In this document: piece after piece, positions 1 through 11,900 of the stretch | Numbering within the stretch: position 1 is the first letter of the stretch | Layout of the letters: each line of letters starts with the position of its first letter | Assembly (NCBI GenBank): GCA_027919835.1 | Contig: JANVFP010000002.1 | Location: 2,046,001-2,110,000 of the forward strand | Source: Lentinula raphanica | Lineage: Eukaryota; Basidiomycota; Agaricomycetes; Agaricales; Omphalotaceae | Length of the DNA: 64,000 bases | Direction of reading: 5' to 3' | Made by a program: the position numbers and the translations under genes | The notes under the pieces: model-generated | Told to the model about the DNA's origin: nothing | Database searches by the model: none | The model's input: only the letters and a program-made list of their open reading frames with translations

Positions 1-2103
1 TGTCTTCATCCTTTCTTCTCCCCCAATTCTTCCCAATTTTCAACGATAACTGGTCATCGTCAGTCAGTTTACGCCGGAATTAGTATTCCAAATTCTGCAA
101 ACTGTCAACAATGAGAATATTTTCCGTCAAAAATATCATCGTACCTGTACATGTCATCGCTTGCTTGCTTGGTGTAACTCTGGAGTCTGATGAGCTCTGA
201 TGCCACCAATGATGGCATTCACGCACGCCCCAAACCCCGAACATTGCACCTTTCGGAGGTGCAGCAACTTCGAACAACTCTCGAGGCTGTTCGGAACACA
301 GTCCAGTGACGGTACTTGGTTGACGGTGAGCTTAGTTTCCAGTCAGCTATGCAATTCACAACGATAAGAATGACACCATTCACGACTATGATAGGCTACA
401 TGCTAATAACCAGAGTTTATTCTAGTTAGAAGCTGAAGCTGACTTCAATCGACAATTGCAAACACTCAACTCAATCCTTCGCAGCGCTGTGTGTTCGCTC
501 AACCTCATTCGGGCTGTCATTCAATTGAAAAGCTGTGTACTGTACCCGACTCGATTCATCGTAGACATCATGAGTATGTCTAGTCCAGCCTGTTGAACTA
601 CTCCTTTCCAGAATCTCTAGGCCAGCGATTCTTCCATTCAAGGGGAACTCATCTAGACAAGAGTAAGACCCTGATCGCACGATTGGATAAACCATCGAAG
701 ACACCATGGAGATAGCCCTACTTTGTTCAACCTACTATCATGCATCTCGAGCTCCGTACTCACTGTAGTTGTGGCAGGTAACTTGGCCACTCGACTTTCG
801 CTCCATTCGATATACGGATACGTCTGCGAGATACGTACGCTCCAGCTAATGAGGATACTGATTCATTGTGGTATATGGCACTGATTATCGTGTTCGATGG
901 GAAGACGGGAAGTTCTCCGCCAGAGTTGTCACTGAACCACGATTAGGGAAAGTGTTCGTTATGTGGGACCAGGCACGAAGAACTCGAACGCAAGGAAGGG
1001 ACTCAGAATAGTAGAACACCTACCACGAAGTATCAAGATGAGAGAAAACCCCTTGATAGTGACACCAGGTACCTGGTCCACCAAAAAGGTCAAATTTGAG
1101 AGGAAATAGGTCTCGAGTCAGTATAGCTCGAAGACCTCGCTTTGGGAGAGGTACATTCATAATCTAGGTTCTCCTTGATTATCAACATTGTGTAGAATTT
1201 CTGTGAACTCCTGAATAAAAACTCATTGATTCGCAAGAGGATCAGTGAAGGTGAGAGCACAATCATTATGATTATACCAAGTTTTTGGGCGTTGGTTTGG
1301 GCGTTAGTGCAATTGAATCTCTCCAATTTTTGCGGATCTCGATGCAGAGCCACGGTTCATATTCGTTCTTGGTCAATCCTCAGGGCGAGAAAACCATGCT
1401 GGTGGCAGTTAAACTTGTTGGTCATTCCTGAGGCGCTAGACGAGCTAGCAGTGGCACGGCGGCAGTTTGAATTTTAGCGCCCATTTAGCGCTCCATCATC
1501 TGAAGGTCTAGGCCCTAAATCCAAGTTCAATCCCAATCCCATCTCATCGCGTACAAGACTTTAACTTAAACCAAGCACTCTTGCTCGCTGTTTGCTTCAG
1601 TTATCTTCTGCATGCATTGCAATGACTGGGCTCTCGCACTTCGGAGGATCAAGGTTAGAGGCCGAATAGGTACGTATTCCGACATGTCTCTTGAGTCTTC
1701 TCGCGAAAGAACTCAGAGTTTTCGGCCGGTTGGTCACAGCTTAGGTTATTTCCAACGATTCCTTCTCTGTGAATAAGCTATTGATATATGATACAAGGGA
1801 TTCACAGATGATGGATATCGTTCTACGATGCGAAGGCTCCTACATGCTGGCGAGCACGATGTTTCTAAAGGTAAAGTCCGAGGTTCACCTATTTCCTTCT
1901 ATCTTCAAACACGTTCTCATTGCGTTCTCAGGATGACTGAACCATCTATGAATACAGTCACTCTCTTTCGCTGCCGTAGTCGGGGCCGGAGAATACAAAG
2001 AAAACCAACAAACTCCTGTATCTGGATTACTCACCCATGGTCAGCAGCTGTCACAAGGCTCACGAAACTCAAACTCTGTCGCACGCAATTCCGACGACGC
2101 AAC
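1..2103. other. Left-end stretch without a recognised gene
   Basis: I read both strands and saw only short open frames without family motifs or consistent splice structure. No tRNA-like box B, tandem array or terminal inverted repeat was noticed. The last few hundred bases are presumably the promoter and 5' UTR of the CoA-transferase gene that follows. Confidence 0.5.
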
Positions 2104-4065
2104 ATGGCCTCGTACTCCACCGTCGAAACTAGCAAACAGGTGCTTCTGACAGCGTTTGAACACGAACTGCCGGTATTGCCTGAAGTTCGGGCGAACATTG
2201 GTTGTGTTGAACTTACAACCGATTCTTCCGAGCCTTTGATACCAATCGTATTGAAAGCACATGAATCTTTTGCAGCTTTGAAGGCACTGGAGGGGATCAT
2301 CGCGGTCACGCTGGCCAAGAAGAGATTCGGGGAAGACAAAGATATCAAGGCCATTGTGAATTGCAATCATGCGGCCTTGTTCCCCGCGATGAGCTTCTTG
2401 TCTACGGTAGACGGGTTACCAAAGTGGGATCCGGGAATGAAACATAAAATCAAAGGTATGTCCATTCTGCAAGAATCGTTCACGAACAAGATACTAAAAG
2501 GCAGGCTAGACACCGATTTCAATCAGGTATACAGCAACGTTTACCGACGCATGCTCACCAATATCTATCGGACCAAGGATGGTCACTTCTATCATCTGCA
2601 TGCAGGGTAGGAAAATTTACCAAAATATCGGAAAGTCCCATTGAATGAGATTTTCCTAAATTCTTATGTAGACTTGACGCTACGCCCACGCTTCGGGAAT
2701 TAGGCCTGCCGCCGTACGACCAGAACAGAAATGAAAAATCAACTGCTCAGCAAGCGATCGAAGCCATTACCCAACAGCTTACATCCGACGAGATTGATAG
2801 TGTGATACGGGGAATCAAGCAGGCCGGTTCGCCCTGCTTGACCAGGGAAGAGTTTCTAGCTTCTTCTCATGTAAGCGTTGAATCAGCCACCTCGGGATTA
2901 CACCAACTTATTTTCGCTTAGGGTAAACATATATCGACGAGGCCACTTTTCGAACTGTCCCAGCTAGAAAGCACGTCGCCGGCGCTCAAGCTATCGCCTG
3001 AAGGACCAAATATCTTGTCTGGTGTTAAAGTCCTCGATTTGACTAGAGTGATCGCAGGGCCCGTCATCACTCGCACCCTTGCTGAATACGGCGCTCAGGT
3101 CATCCGGGTTACGAGCCAAAACCTCCCAGACCAGTCATACTATGCGGTCGATTTCAGTTTCGGGAAGCGAACCATTAATTTGGATCTGAAAAGTCCAGGT
3201 GGCAGGGATGCCTTTGAGAAGCTGCTCGACGAGGTTGACGTTATTGTGGATGGCTATCGTCCGGGAGCCATAGCAAGGTTAGGCTATGGACCTGACGATC
3301 TGGTCAAGCGGTTCGCTGGAGCACGAGGCTTTGTTTATGTCAAGGAAACTTGTTACGGCGAAGGAGGAGAATGGTCAGACAGACCTGGATGGCAGCAGAT
3401 AGCTGACTCGGTATGCGTTCGCTGGTTTGGCCAGCTACTTTCTGCAATGTTACTGTACTGATATAGGTGATTGTACTGATGTAGGTTTCCGGTGTATCGT
3501 GGGCGAATGGGCAAGCTATGGGCCTAGAAGAGCCTGTCGCGCCTCCATTTCCGCTAGCTGATTTTGGGTGAGTGTCTCTCCACCTGGGGAATGAAGGTAA
3601 ATGAAAAAGTAGGTACATCACTGACTCTGAGTTCCAAAATGTTGTAGCACGGGCGAGCTTGGCTGCATTGCCACGTTGAACGCGTTACATCACCGAATAA
3701 CGAAAGGTGGAAGCTACTACACCAACGTCTCGCTCGTCAAGTACAATGATTGGCTGATGTCTCTCGGACCTTACCCAAAGGAACTTTGGCAGACGATGGC
3801 CAAGGCGCATGGCCTCGACGGTTCTGCCCAGCTGAATCATCTAAGCAATTTCGATGAAGTAGGCCTAGCCGCGATTACCAGCATACACCGTCTGTACCCG
3901 CATCTGGAAGGAGATCCCGAACTCATGCAAGAAGCGGAGTCTACACCTTTCGGTGTTGTCAGAACTCAGAACCCGGTTGTCAGAATTGAACCGTACAAGA
4001 CGGCGAAAAACGGTTGGTTGAATGTGACGAGACCCGCGGGATACGATGCTCCAACAGGATGGTAG
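2104..4065 (+). CDS. CoA-transferase family III (CaiB/BaiF-type) protein
   Basis: Five exons (2104-2606, 2672-2870, 2922-3410, 3485-3567, 3648-4065), all GT-AG, sum to 1692 nt or 563 residues. Family III enzymes move coenzyme A between carboxylic acids through an aspartyl-CoA intermediate. The third exon holds the family core SGVKVLDLTRVIAGPVITR, then the E-x-GA-x-VI strand and the NLDLKSPGGR segment. The junction of exons 3 and 4 rebuilds IADSVSG, where the catalytic aspartate of this family is expected. The first ~200 residues form the extra N-terminal lobe common in fungal members, with KALEGIIAVTLAKKRFG. I chose the ATG at 2104 because the longer open frame begins in unrelated sequence. 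The acyl substrate cannot be told from sequence; formate, succinate or carnitine-like acids are all possible. Confidence 0.9.
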
Positions 4066-6948
4066 GAGGATCACGTCGATAAATCAGGACGCCGGGTCAG
4101 TACCGTGTAGCTCATTCTGTAATTGTGAACTTGACATCGAAATGTTCCCCGATTTTCTCGAGCACCGGCTCAATGAACAGTGAAATGAGCATACGTCCGA
4201 CTTTTGCGGAATGGTCTTGGATTTACGATGTAGTAGACTATCCTAGGGGGCTACGATCTGCTACGACCCTTCAGAACAGCTTTAGACTAAGTTCTGTTCT
4301 GGTACAGGAAAGCGTAAAGTGACCGACAATTTTTGAATGGCTCATACTGTTATAGTTAGTGTGTCGGCAAGCAGGCTTCCTTCCACGAATTCCAACAGAA
4401 CTACTGACCCTGTGCTGGCAGCTTGCGCGGGAGTACGTATGCCTTTCAACTTTCTCTAGAAAGCAAGTGGTTGACTACATACTAGTGTGAGCAGTTGTAG
4501 GCTAAACGCTGATAGCTCAAGGCTAAGCTCATGAAGGACTTATCACTGGTTAGAAAGTGGGCAGCCGATGTCATTGTTTCTTCTGCTGCATATGCTTGGG
4601 AATTCGTCCCGATTTTTCTAACCAAGCATCCACGCGTTCATCACTGATTTTTACGGCAAATGGTTGTTTGCAACACCCGAAGTTCAAGGTGGGATGTGAA
4701 GTCCTGGCATACGCCACAAACGCTCAGGACCTCAGGTTATCTATGAAATTGTTCCTTCACCAGTAATCGCGGTCGGATTACTGATTTACGAAGTCACTTG
4801 AACCGTGTCATGACAAGGAACTTGGTTCCATCGATGATGAGAAGCCTCCGTCTCGTCACACCGGTTCCTGCAGCCTGAAATCTCTGCCGAAAGTGTAGGA
4901 GGGAGACATACATATTAGGAGGTATTAAGGTAAGTCAAGCTTTAGAAGTAACAACTTCTGAATGCCCTTCGGTATGAGCAAAACTCAGATAGATTCGAAA
5001 ACTGTATATGCTTCTGATGAAAAAGTGTCTTGTAGAGCTTTATCCCGATGTACTGCTGATTCGAGAGTTAGTTAGTCCAAATCTGATCAAGGATATTCCA
5101 AGGATCACGAAGAGTGGAATGTTAGCCGAAGGTCAAATTCAAGGGATCGGAGGACAAGCTATGGGTAGGTGGGGACGTGCCTCTCGCGATAAGAGGCTTG
5201 GGGTGTATCGAGATTTTTCCTGGTCATCCCGTGGTCTCACCTTATGCCCTTATGTCTATCCACAAGGAAATGTGTGCCTCGACTAGGATAGAGCTGCGCG
5301 CGAATTTCATAACTTCCCATGGGATGTAAATCAAACGTTCAGACGAGAATCGCGTCTACAATCTCTTAGTTAGGGCTGAGATAGGGAGAACTGGGCCGTG
5401 AATCCCATCTAGGACGAATTAGCTGGATGAGGATAGATGTCCGTACCAGTGTTTAGGCTTACCCCCTGTGTATCGATAGAGGGACAGAAAGACCACACGA
5501 AATCACCTTGGGATTGTCCAGATTTGTAGGATTAGAACTATGTAGAAGGGGGGTACCTTGTTCAATTTCGTCGGATGCTCATCCGGTTCGAAGGAATCTC
5601 GGCCCAGTCGCGTACATTTGCCCATTCAACAGTTCATTTACATTACAAAAGCGTTCTACATACTAGAAACATGAGTCGTAATATGCCATGCCATCGCAAA
5701 TGTAATTGTAAATGTCAGCAGGGGAGGGGAGAGAAGGGGGGGAGATTGATCTCTAGAGTGGCGGCTGAAAAACTTACTTCCGAGGAATATGGGTCAGAGA
5801 GAGAGGACCAATAACATCATGATCTGTTGAACGAGTCGGGCAAGGGCACTGGGTCCCCTCATCCGCAAATAAGCGAGGAACTTTCCGAAGCGACTTTGAA
5901 AGCCTTGCCCAGCAATTTCAGTGGAATCTCCCATCTGCGCATGCGCGTGGGCCCTTGGGTGGAGGTTCTCGATGGGTGGTGGGACCAGGGAACGAAAGAC
6001 CCGGTCTTGTCTCGTAACTGTTCCGAAAGAGTTTTCGTATTCTATACTTGAATGTCGTTTTTGCCAAATGCATCTTGCAGAGCTTCGCGCGATCGCGACA
6101 CCTGGGTATGACACGAGGGACTCGTGTTACGGTGTTATAGAGAGTGGCGTTCGAAACCGCCATCTCCTTGGTTTGTTTGGAAATAGATTGTTGGGTCGCC
6201 TTGATGGTGTACTCTGTCGTTCTGATAGGAAACTTGATATTCTCAGATATAGCTCAAGCTTCTGTGCGAGGTGAGATGAAAAAAAGTCAATAAACCTTAA
6301 AAAATTTCCTCGACTCTCATTTTGGTTGGAACTGTGAGCTCGAGATCGAGGAGAGAGCACACCACACGAACTCTCGGTTGGTGCAAATGAATCGGAAATG
6401 AAAGTGTGGATTTTGCGGGTTTTCCTTGATTCTTTGAAGGTTACTTATCGCAGACAGAGGGCCGTGGTTCGTATCGATGCGACCTGGAAGCTCCTGTCGG
6501 ATCCTGTATAAACGAGGGTTGTAACCTGGTACAACCCCTTCTAGCCGTTCACAAAATGAGTGCCATTTTTTTCTCAAAACTTGACTTAGTGAAATTTGGG
6601 AAAGAACCTGACGTCAATGCAAATCGCCGCTTTGATCTGATTCGGACTCATGGCCCGAAAGCCAAAGCGGCCCGGGGCTGAACCGCGTAGCCGGCGAAAG
6701 CAGAATCGCAAGGTATCCCCGTATTCTGTCCCTTCTGTTTTGATTTCCATGGGCTTTCCCGATTCTCCCAAGAAACTTACTGAGAACATGTACTTCAATA
6801 TCTCTTTCGATGCTTCGAATTCCGATTTCTCCGTCTTCTTCCCGTATAAGATAAATTTACATTCAAACCTCTGAACTTTCGTGGCATCGCAAGACTCTCA
6901 AGAGAGCGTTAATCTGCCACTTGTACAATTCACACTTTAGTGGAGTAT
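4066..6948. other. Gene-free stretch between CoA-transferase and SDR
   Basis: About 2.9 kb. Short frames overlap on both strands at 5.6-6.6 kb, but none shows a protein family motif or a plausible intron chain. A purine-rich tract lies near 5720-5745. I see no terminal repeats. The 3' ends of both flanking genes face this region. Confidence 0.5.
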
Positions 6949-8261
6949 TCAACGACCCATCCAGCCCTAAAATTAAACAAGCACATTATCGTCAGCCTCA
7001 CGAAAGTAGCTCCAACACACAAGATAAGGGATTTTTCCGAAAACTTACACCATCGACAACCAAAACTTCGCCGCAGACGTAGTTGCTAGCTTGGCTTGCT
7101 AGAAATACAATCGGTCCCGCGAAATCTTGGGGAGTGCCCCATCTTTGGGCAGGGATTCTATCGTTCAGTTGCTGCAGGCGTACCGGATTAGCCAGCAACG
7201 CTTCATTCCTATGTGGCGCGATATAGAGAGAGAAGAGAAGATTAAAACCTTGAAGAGTCTGTACGCTTAACCTTACATGTCTGTGGCGATATACCCCGGT
7301 GCAATTCCGTTGACTTGTACACCTTGAGAGCTCCATTCGTTGCTCAACGCTTTGGTCAACTGCCCTAAACCGCCTTTTGACGCGGCATAGGCAGGAACGG
7401 TAAGTCCTCCTGTGTAATATCGTTTTAGTTCATGGGCTTCGAGCCCAAGTGACGTATGAGTTATTCGAGAAACTCTGACCTTGAAAGGTCAAAAGCGAAC
7501 AGAAGTTGATGATTTTCCCACTCTGTCTTGGGAGCATGTGCTTGCCAGCCGCCTGAGCGAGGAGGAAAGGCGACTTGAGATTCGTATTCAATACCTAAAC
7601 GAATGATAATGAGCGGAAAACGACACCAAACCCCCAACCCCGCATGAAATGACATCAGTAATGCCGATCCACGTACATCGTCCCAGAAACTCTCCGGAAA
7701 TTCCACGCTAGGTGCTCGTCTTTGGATACCAGCGCAATTGACGAGAATGTCGATCTGTTCACCTGGTACAACTTTTAAAGCACGGGGGAATATAGATTTC
7801 ACGCCTGAGAGCAGAAAAAGAAGAGTGTCCGCGCGTATATTTACATCAGCGATTTTGCCCTGTCCAGAACGTTTTTTAAAACTTGCCCGATCCCGAATCA
7901 GCTGGACTTGTCGTATCAGAAAGGTCGGCATGTACTACTGAGACGTGGATTCCTTTTGCGTGTCCCGTGGAAGTAGAAGAAAGAGCAGATAGAAGGGCAG
8001 GGGTCGGGAGGGATGAATTATAAGGATCCTCGCCGTCTTTGAGATCGGCCGAAGTGGTGTCTTCGTCTGAATTGAGAGAGGGACGGAGAACAAGACATAT
8101 GTTGGCTCCAGCTTGAGCTAAAGCAATCGCACAAGCACGGCCTATACCTGTAATAGATTCAGCTTGGGATGTAAAGACTGAGCACTGTGATTCTGAAGGT
8201 ACTTGCCTCTGGACGCACCCGTGATAAGGGCAGTTTTTCCTTTGAGAGAAAAGAGTTCCAT
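6949..8261 (-). CDS. Short-chain dehydrogenase/reductase (gluconate 5-/deoxygluconate 3-dehydrogenase-like)
   Basis: Seven exons (8261-8207, 8147-7908, 7804-7677, 7594-7480, 7409-7277, 7208-7049, 6966-6949) give 849 nt, 282 residues, a normal SDR length. Visible motifs: cofactor loop TGASRGIG near the N-terminus, NCAGIQRR (the NNAG-type motif), catalytic YAASKGG with Ser in INFCSLLTF, and the C-terminal GGWMGR. These indicate an NAD(P)-dependent oxidoreductase of the classical type, closest in pattern to sugar-acid or polyol dehydrogenases. Intron 1 (8148-8206) starts with GCAAGT, so it is a GC-AG intron, and it splits the TGASRG/IG loop. Intron 2 (7805-7907) uses a weak GTCCAG donor; it was chosen because it alone restores [17 protein letters not shown] linker of about 40 residues after LVLRPSLN is longer than usual. 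The gene is divergent from the zinc dehydrogenase at 8821. Confidence 0.9.
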
Positions 8262-8820
8262 TAGCGGGAGATGTAGAGCGTAAGGGTTGAGTAAATATAA
8301 TAAGTCAGGGAAACAAGCGTTCGTTTATTATACTTGCACACTTAGACGAAGAACAGGGGCGAAATGAAATCGGAAAAATCGGACCGAGAGATATGCACCC
8401 TAGAATTTGTGTGACAAAAAGCGGGCTTTAAATTGGATAAAAAGAGGTGAAAAAGAATATCTTTTAGGATGTAAAATGGATAAACTGATACTGGAATCAA
8501 GAAATTCTTCCTAAAGTTTGGACCAAGAGTCTGAGACTGGAAGTGCGGGGAAGGTGTAATGACTTTGATTTGTATTTCGGAGATCGGACCGGAGGTTACG
8601 GCCCTTGCCGCGATCACATTGATTGACCAAGATCTGTGGGAAAAGAGATCTTCCCCACAACGTTTTCTCCAATCTTCATTTTCTTTCCTCGGACTTCGGT
8701 CCGCTCGAAATAATTTTATGCCAATGAAATTTGTGGTCAAGTATAAATACTAAAGGGAAATGTGACCTCTTCGTCCCAAGAGCTCTCTTGATTCTCTCTC
8801 TCCACAAACTTATTTCAGCC
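8262..8820. promoter_or_regulatory. Shared bidirectional promoter of the SDR and zinc dehydrogenase genes
   Basis: The 559 bp separate two start codons that point away from each other. A TATA-like TATAAAT lies at 8742-8748, about 75 bp before the dehydrogenase ATG, followed by a pyrimidine-rich tract (about 8765-8815) typical of fungal transcription starts. Co-regulation of the pair is an inference from layout. Confidence 0.55.
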
Positions 8821-10369
8821 ATGCCTGTCTTGTCTTCCTCCACCGCTGCTGTCCTTCACGGCCCCAAAGACTTGCGCATCGAACCCCGCTCCCTCTGGGC
8901 CCCCGAGCCTGGACAATGCCAAGTCGAGGTCAAAGCTACCGGTCTATGTGGTAGTGATCGTAAGTTTCTCTCCTTATCTCGTCTTTTCACCGTGTCAAAC
9001 CATGAGCAGTGCATTATTATCTCGCTGGTCGCAACGGGGACTTTGCCATACGTTCCCCTCTCGTTCTCGGCCACGAATCATCAGGTATCATCACTGCACT
9101 CGGAGCAGGCGTTTCGTCCCAGTATCCTCATCTCCGAGTGGGTATGAGAGTCGCCATCGAATGCGGCATACCTTGTCGTTCGCTCAACCCGGACGGCTCA
9201 CAACGTACCGGAAAAGATACTTGCAAGCACTGCTCCAACAATAGATATAACCTTTGCAAGAATCTGCGCTTCTGCTCCAGTGCTAAAACATTCCCTCATC
9301 GAGACGGTATGCTCCAACAAAAAATAAACCACGAGGCTTGGTGTTTGCATCCGTAAGTTGGCATTTTATTCTCTACATACGTTGCGTTCCCCCTCAACTC
9401 TTCCACCTAGGATTCCGGATGACCTATCCTTCTCTCAAGCAGCACTCGCTGAACCCCTTTCCGTCCTGCTACACGCATCCCGAAGAGCCGGCATTTGCCC
9501 TACTTCGTTACATCCGTCCCTCGCATCATCATCAACCTCTCCCGCTTCCTTTACCTCATCTTCTCTTGCTTCAGCAGCCGGGAAGAAAATCCTAGTCTTC
9601 GGCGTAGGCGCCATCGGCCTTATCGCCTGTGCTCTCGCCCAAGAATTAGGCGCCGAACGCGTCTGTGCTGTTGACATCAACAGCGACCGACTCGCGTTTG
9701 CTTCCCGAGAAGGCTTCACGTACGGCGAGGGGACCGGAACGTTCTGCTTGCCGTTACCGCCCAAAAGCAGCTCCTGTGCGGATCTCAATCCTTTCACGAA
9801 TTCGAATCCGAAGGAACCGGAGATTATTCGTCGCGCGAAGGAGAACGCTGCTCAGGCGTTAGCTATCTTTGATGAACCGGATGGGTTTGACGTTGTTTTT
9901 GAGTGTACTGGAGCTGAGAGCTGCATCCTCATGAGTGTTTTCGTAAGTCGGTTACTTGTTACCGCTTTTTTTCGTTTTGAGTCGAGATCTCAACCGTCCG
10001 AACTCTTCTTTTTTGTCCGTACAGTGCGCAACTCTTGGGGCACGAATCGCGTTAATTGGAATGGGCAGTTCATTGGTATCTTCCTTCCCGATATCAGCCG
10101 CGGCTACACGAGAAGTCGATCTCATAGGTAGCTTCCGCTATGCCGATACCTACAACGAAGCCGTCGACCTGCTTTCTGGATCTCACATCTTCGCCGATAC
10201 CTCTGTAAATGGCGTACACGAGCTCAAGAAAGCAGATTTCTCACAAAAACTCTCCAAGCTTATCACCCATCGTTATCCTCTCAACCTCGCCAAAGAGGCT
10301 TTTGAGCTCCTCGCACGAGGAAGGGACGAACACGGGGGAATGGTACTTAAGGTCATGATCGAGTCTTGA
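8821..10369 (+). CDS. Zinc-dependent polyol dehydrogenase (sorbitol/xylitol dehydrogenase-like)
   Basis: Four exons (8821-8959, 9010-9352, 9411-9942, 10025-10369) total 1359 nt, 452 residues. It is a medium-chain dehydrogenase that oxidises a polyol to a keto sugar with NAD. The catalytic zinc site is visible as GLCGSDLHYYLAG and LGHESSG, the structural zinc site as the cysteine cluster around TCKHCSNNRYNLC, and the Rossmann fold as VFGVGAIGL, followed by the cofactor acid in CAVDINSDR. ALAEPLSVLLHA matches the hinge of sorbitol and xylitol dehydrogenases. At about 450 residues it is longer than the usual ~360-380: a Ser/Ala-rich insert (SLHPSLASSSTSPA region) and another after the Rossmann strand account for this. 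Substrate (sorbitol, xylitol, arabinitol) is not decidable. It pairs head to head with the SDR at 6949-8261, which suggests a two-step oxidation route. Confidence 0.9.
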
Positions 10370-11900
10370 CCGATTCGTCTATCATCAGCTTGTTGCTTGC
10401 TCATAGAATGAATTTTATTCACTCAATCTACATTTCCTTTGGATCCTTTTGTGGTGTGGCACTCTGTACTTTGTAGTTATCATGCACGGACAACCCTATG
10501 TACTTTCTACTACCTATATCGCATCGAGATTCACAATCAAGGACACTTTTCTCAAAGTTATCTATCGATCCGAAGCCGTGAAATAAGTTTCTCTTCAAGT
10601 TTCCATGAGAATGGTTCTTAGTTGGATAATCAACCCAAAATTTCGATATGATCATGACGGATAACTAACGGCTACTGACGGATAAGAGATATTTTGGGGG
10701 GCGGGGGGCCTAACGTATGGAAGGGAGGGGAGAATACGAGATAGATCATGAATCATGGAATCCGCGGGTCCTCACGAGAACTCCTTTGAAAAAAGCTTAC
10801 AATCCGATATCCCGGGGCTCGCTCACGATCTAATAGTACTACTTAATCATGCGACTTGCAAGGTTCAAGTTGGGACAGTTCTCAAAGACTGGTAATTGGT
10901 GGCTTCAAGAAACATAATAGATCGAGGACGGGATTTCCCCCAGATCTCGCTTGATTTGTACAAAGTGTTTTTTATATCGAACGTTGGACGTTGGACACCA
11001 ACGCTGAGTCTGCAGAGATTGCTCTTCCAAAGGAGCATACATACGTATGTAAGAGCATTCATTGGGGCAAGTCATGAATCTCTGATTTATCTCGTCCTGT
11101 TCCAAAAGTGCACCTACATACGCATCCCGTGGGTGGGGCGAGAAGCAGAAACTCTGTGGTACCTTTCGCTAGTTTTAGAGGGCTCGACTTTTGACGTAAA
11201 CACGTCGCCTGTGTAAGGATATGTCGTTCACAACATCCGAGCCGTAGGGGAAGAACCGTTTGACAGAATTGCGGTACCTTCAATGGAATCTCCCCGGATC
11301 CGGATTTTAGAAAAAGAGAAATTTCTTTGGAAAAGCAAACGAAACAAGGCCAGGTGATGTTGATAACATACACTTCGTCCTTCTGGATTTGTGTCAAACC
11401 GTGCGGGATTTAAGTGCTTACTGCGAAGACCTGCCACATTTCTGGGTACACGATACAGTTGGTAACATTTATTTCTGGTAAGTGGATTTCGAAGCCATTG
11501 AATGGTATCTACTATCGAACATGTCCTATGTCAGAAATCAGAAAAATGCCTGCCATGACAAACGTTTTCTTCATAGCGTTTCCTATTCTGAGTCTGAAAC
11601 GAACTTTGTACAGGAAGAGAATACTAAGGTGTGATTATATATACAACTCTACAGTATTAGAAGAGATAACGAAGGATAGTAAACCGGAATGAACGCATCT
11701 TGCTCAAAGTAGCGAGCCAAGTAATATAGATAGACATGGTGAAGGAGAAACCATTAGATATCGTAACATGATGGTGGGGACAATGAAAAGATGGGGAATG
11801 TCTACGTACAGGCAACATGGTCAAGCAGATGATAAAAGATAAAGGTGAGATGAGGGGAATATACAAGGTTGCGAAGCCGTAGGAAGAAAACGGCAAAAGA
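10370..11900. other. Convergent intergenic stretch between dehydrogenase and G-alpha
   Basis: About 1.5 kb lying between two 3' ends. It contains a G-rich run near 10690-10710 and several short frames without motifs. No gene, repeat pair or RNA gene was recognised. Confidence 0.5.

Noticed and set aside
5575..6360. Overlapping frames of 60-117 codons
   Set aside because: Low support: no motif, no ATG-to-stop gene structure with introns, both strands equally open.
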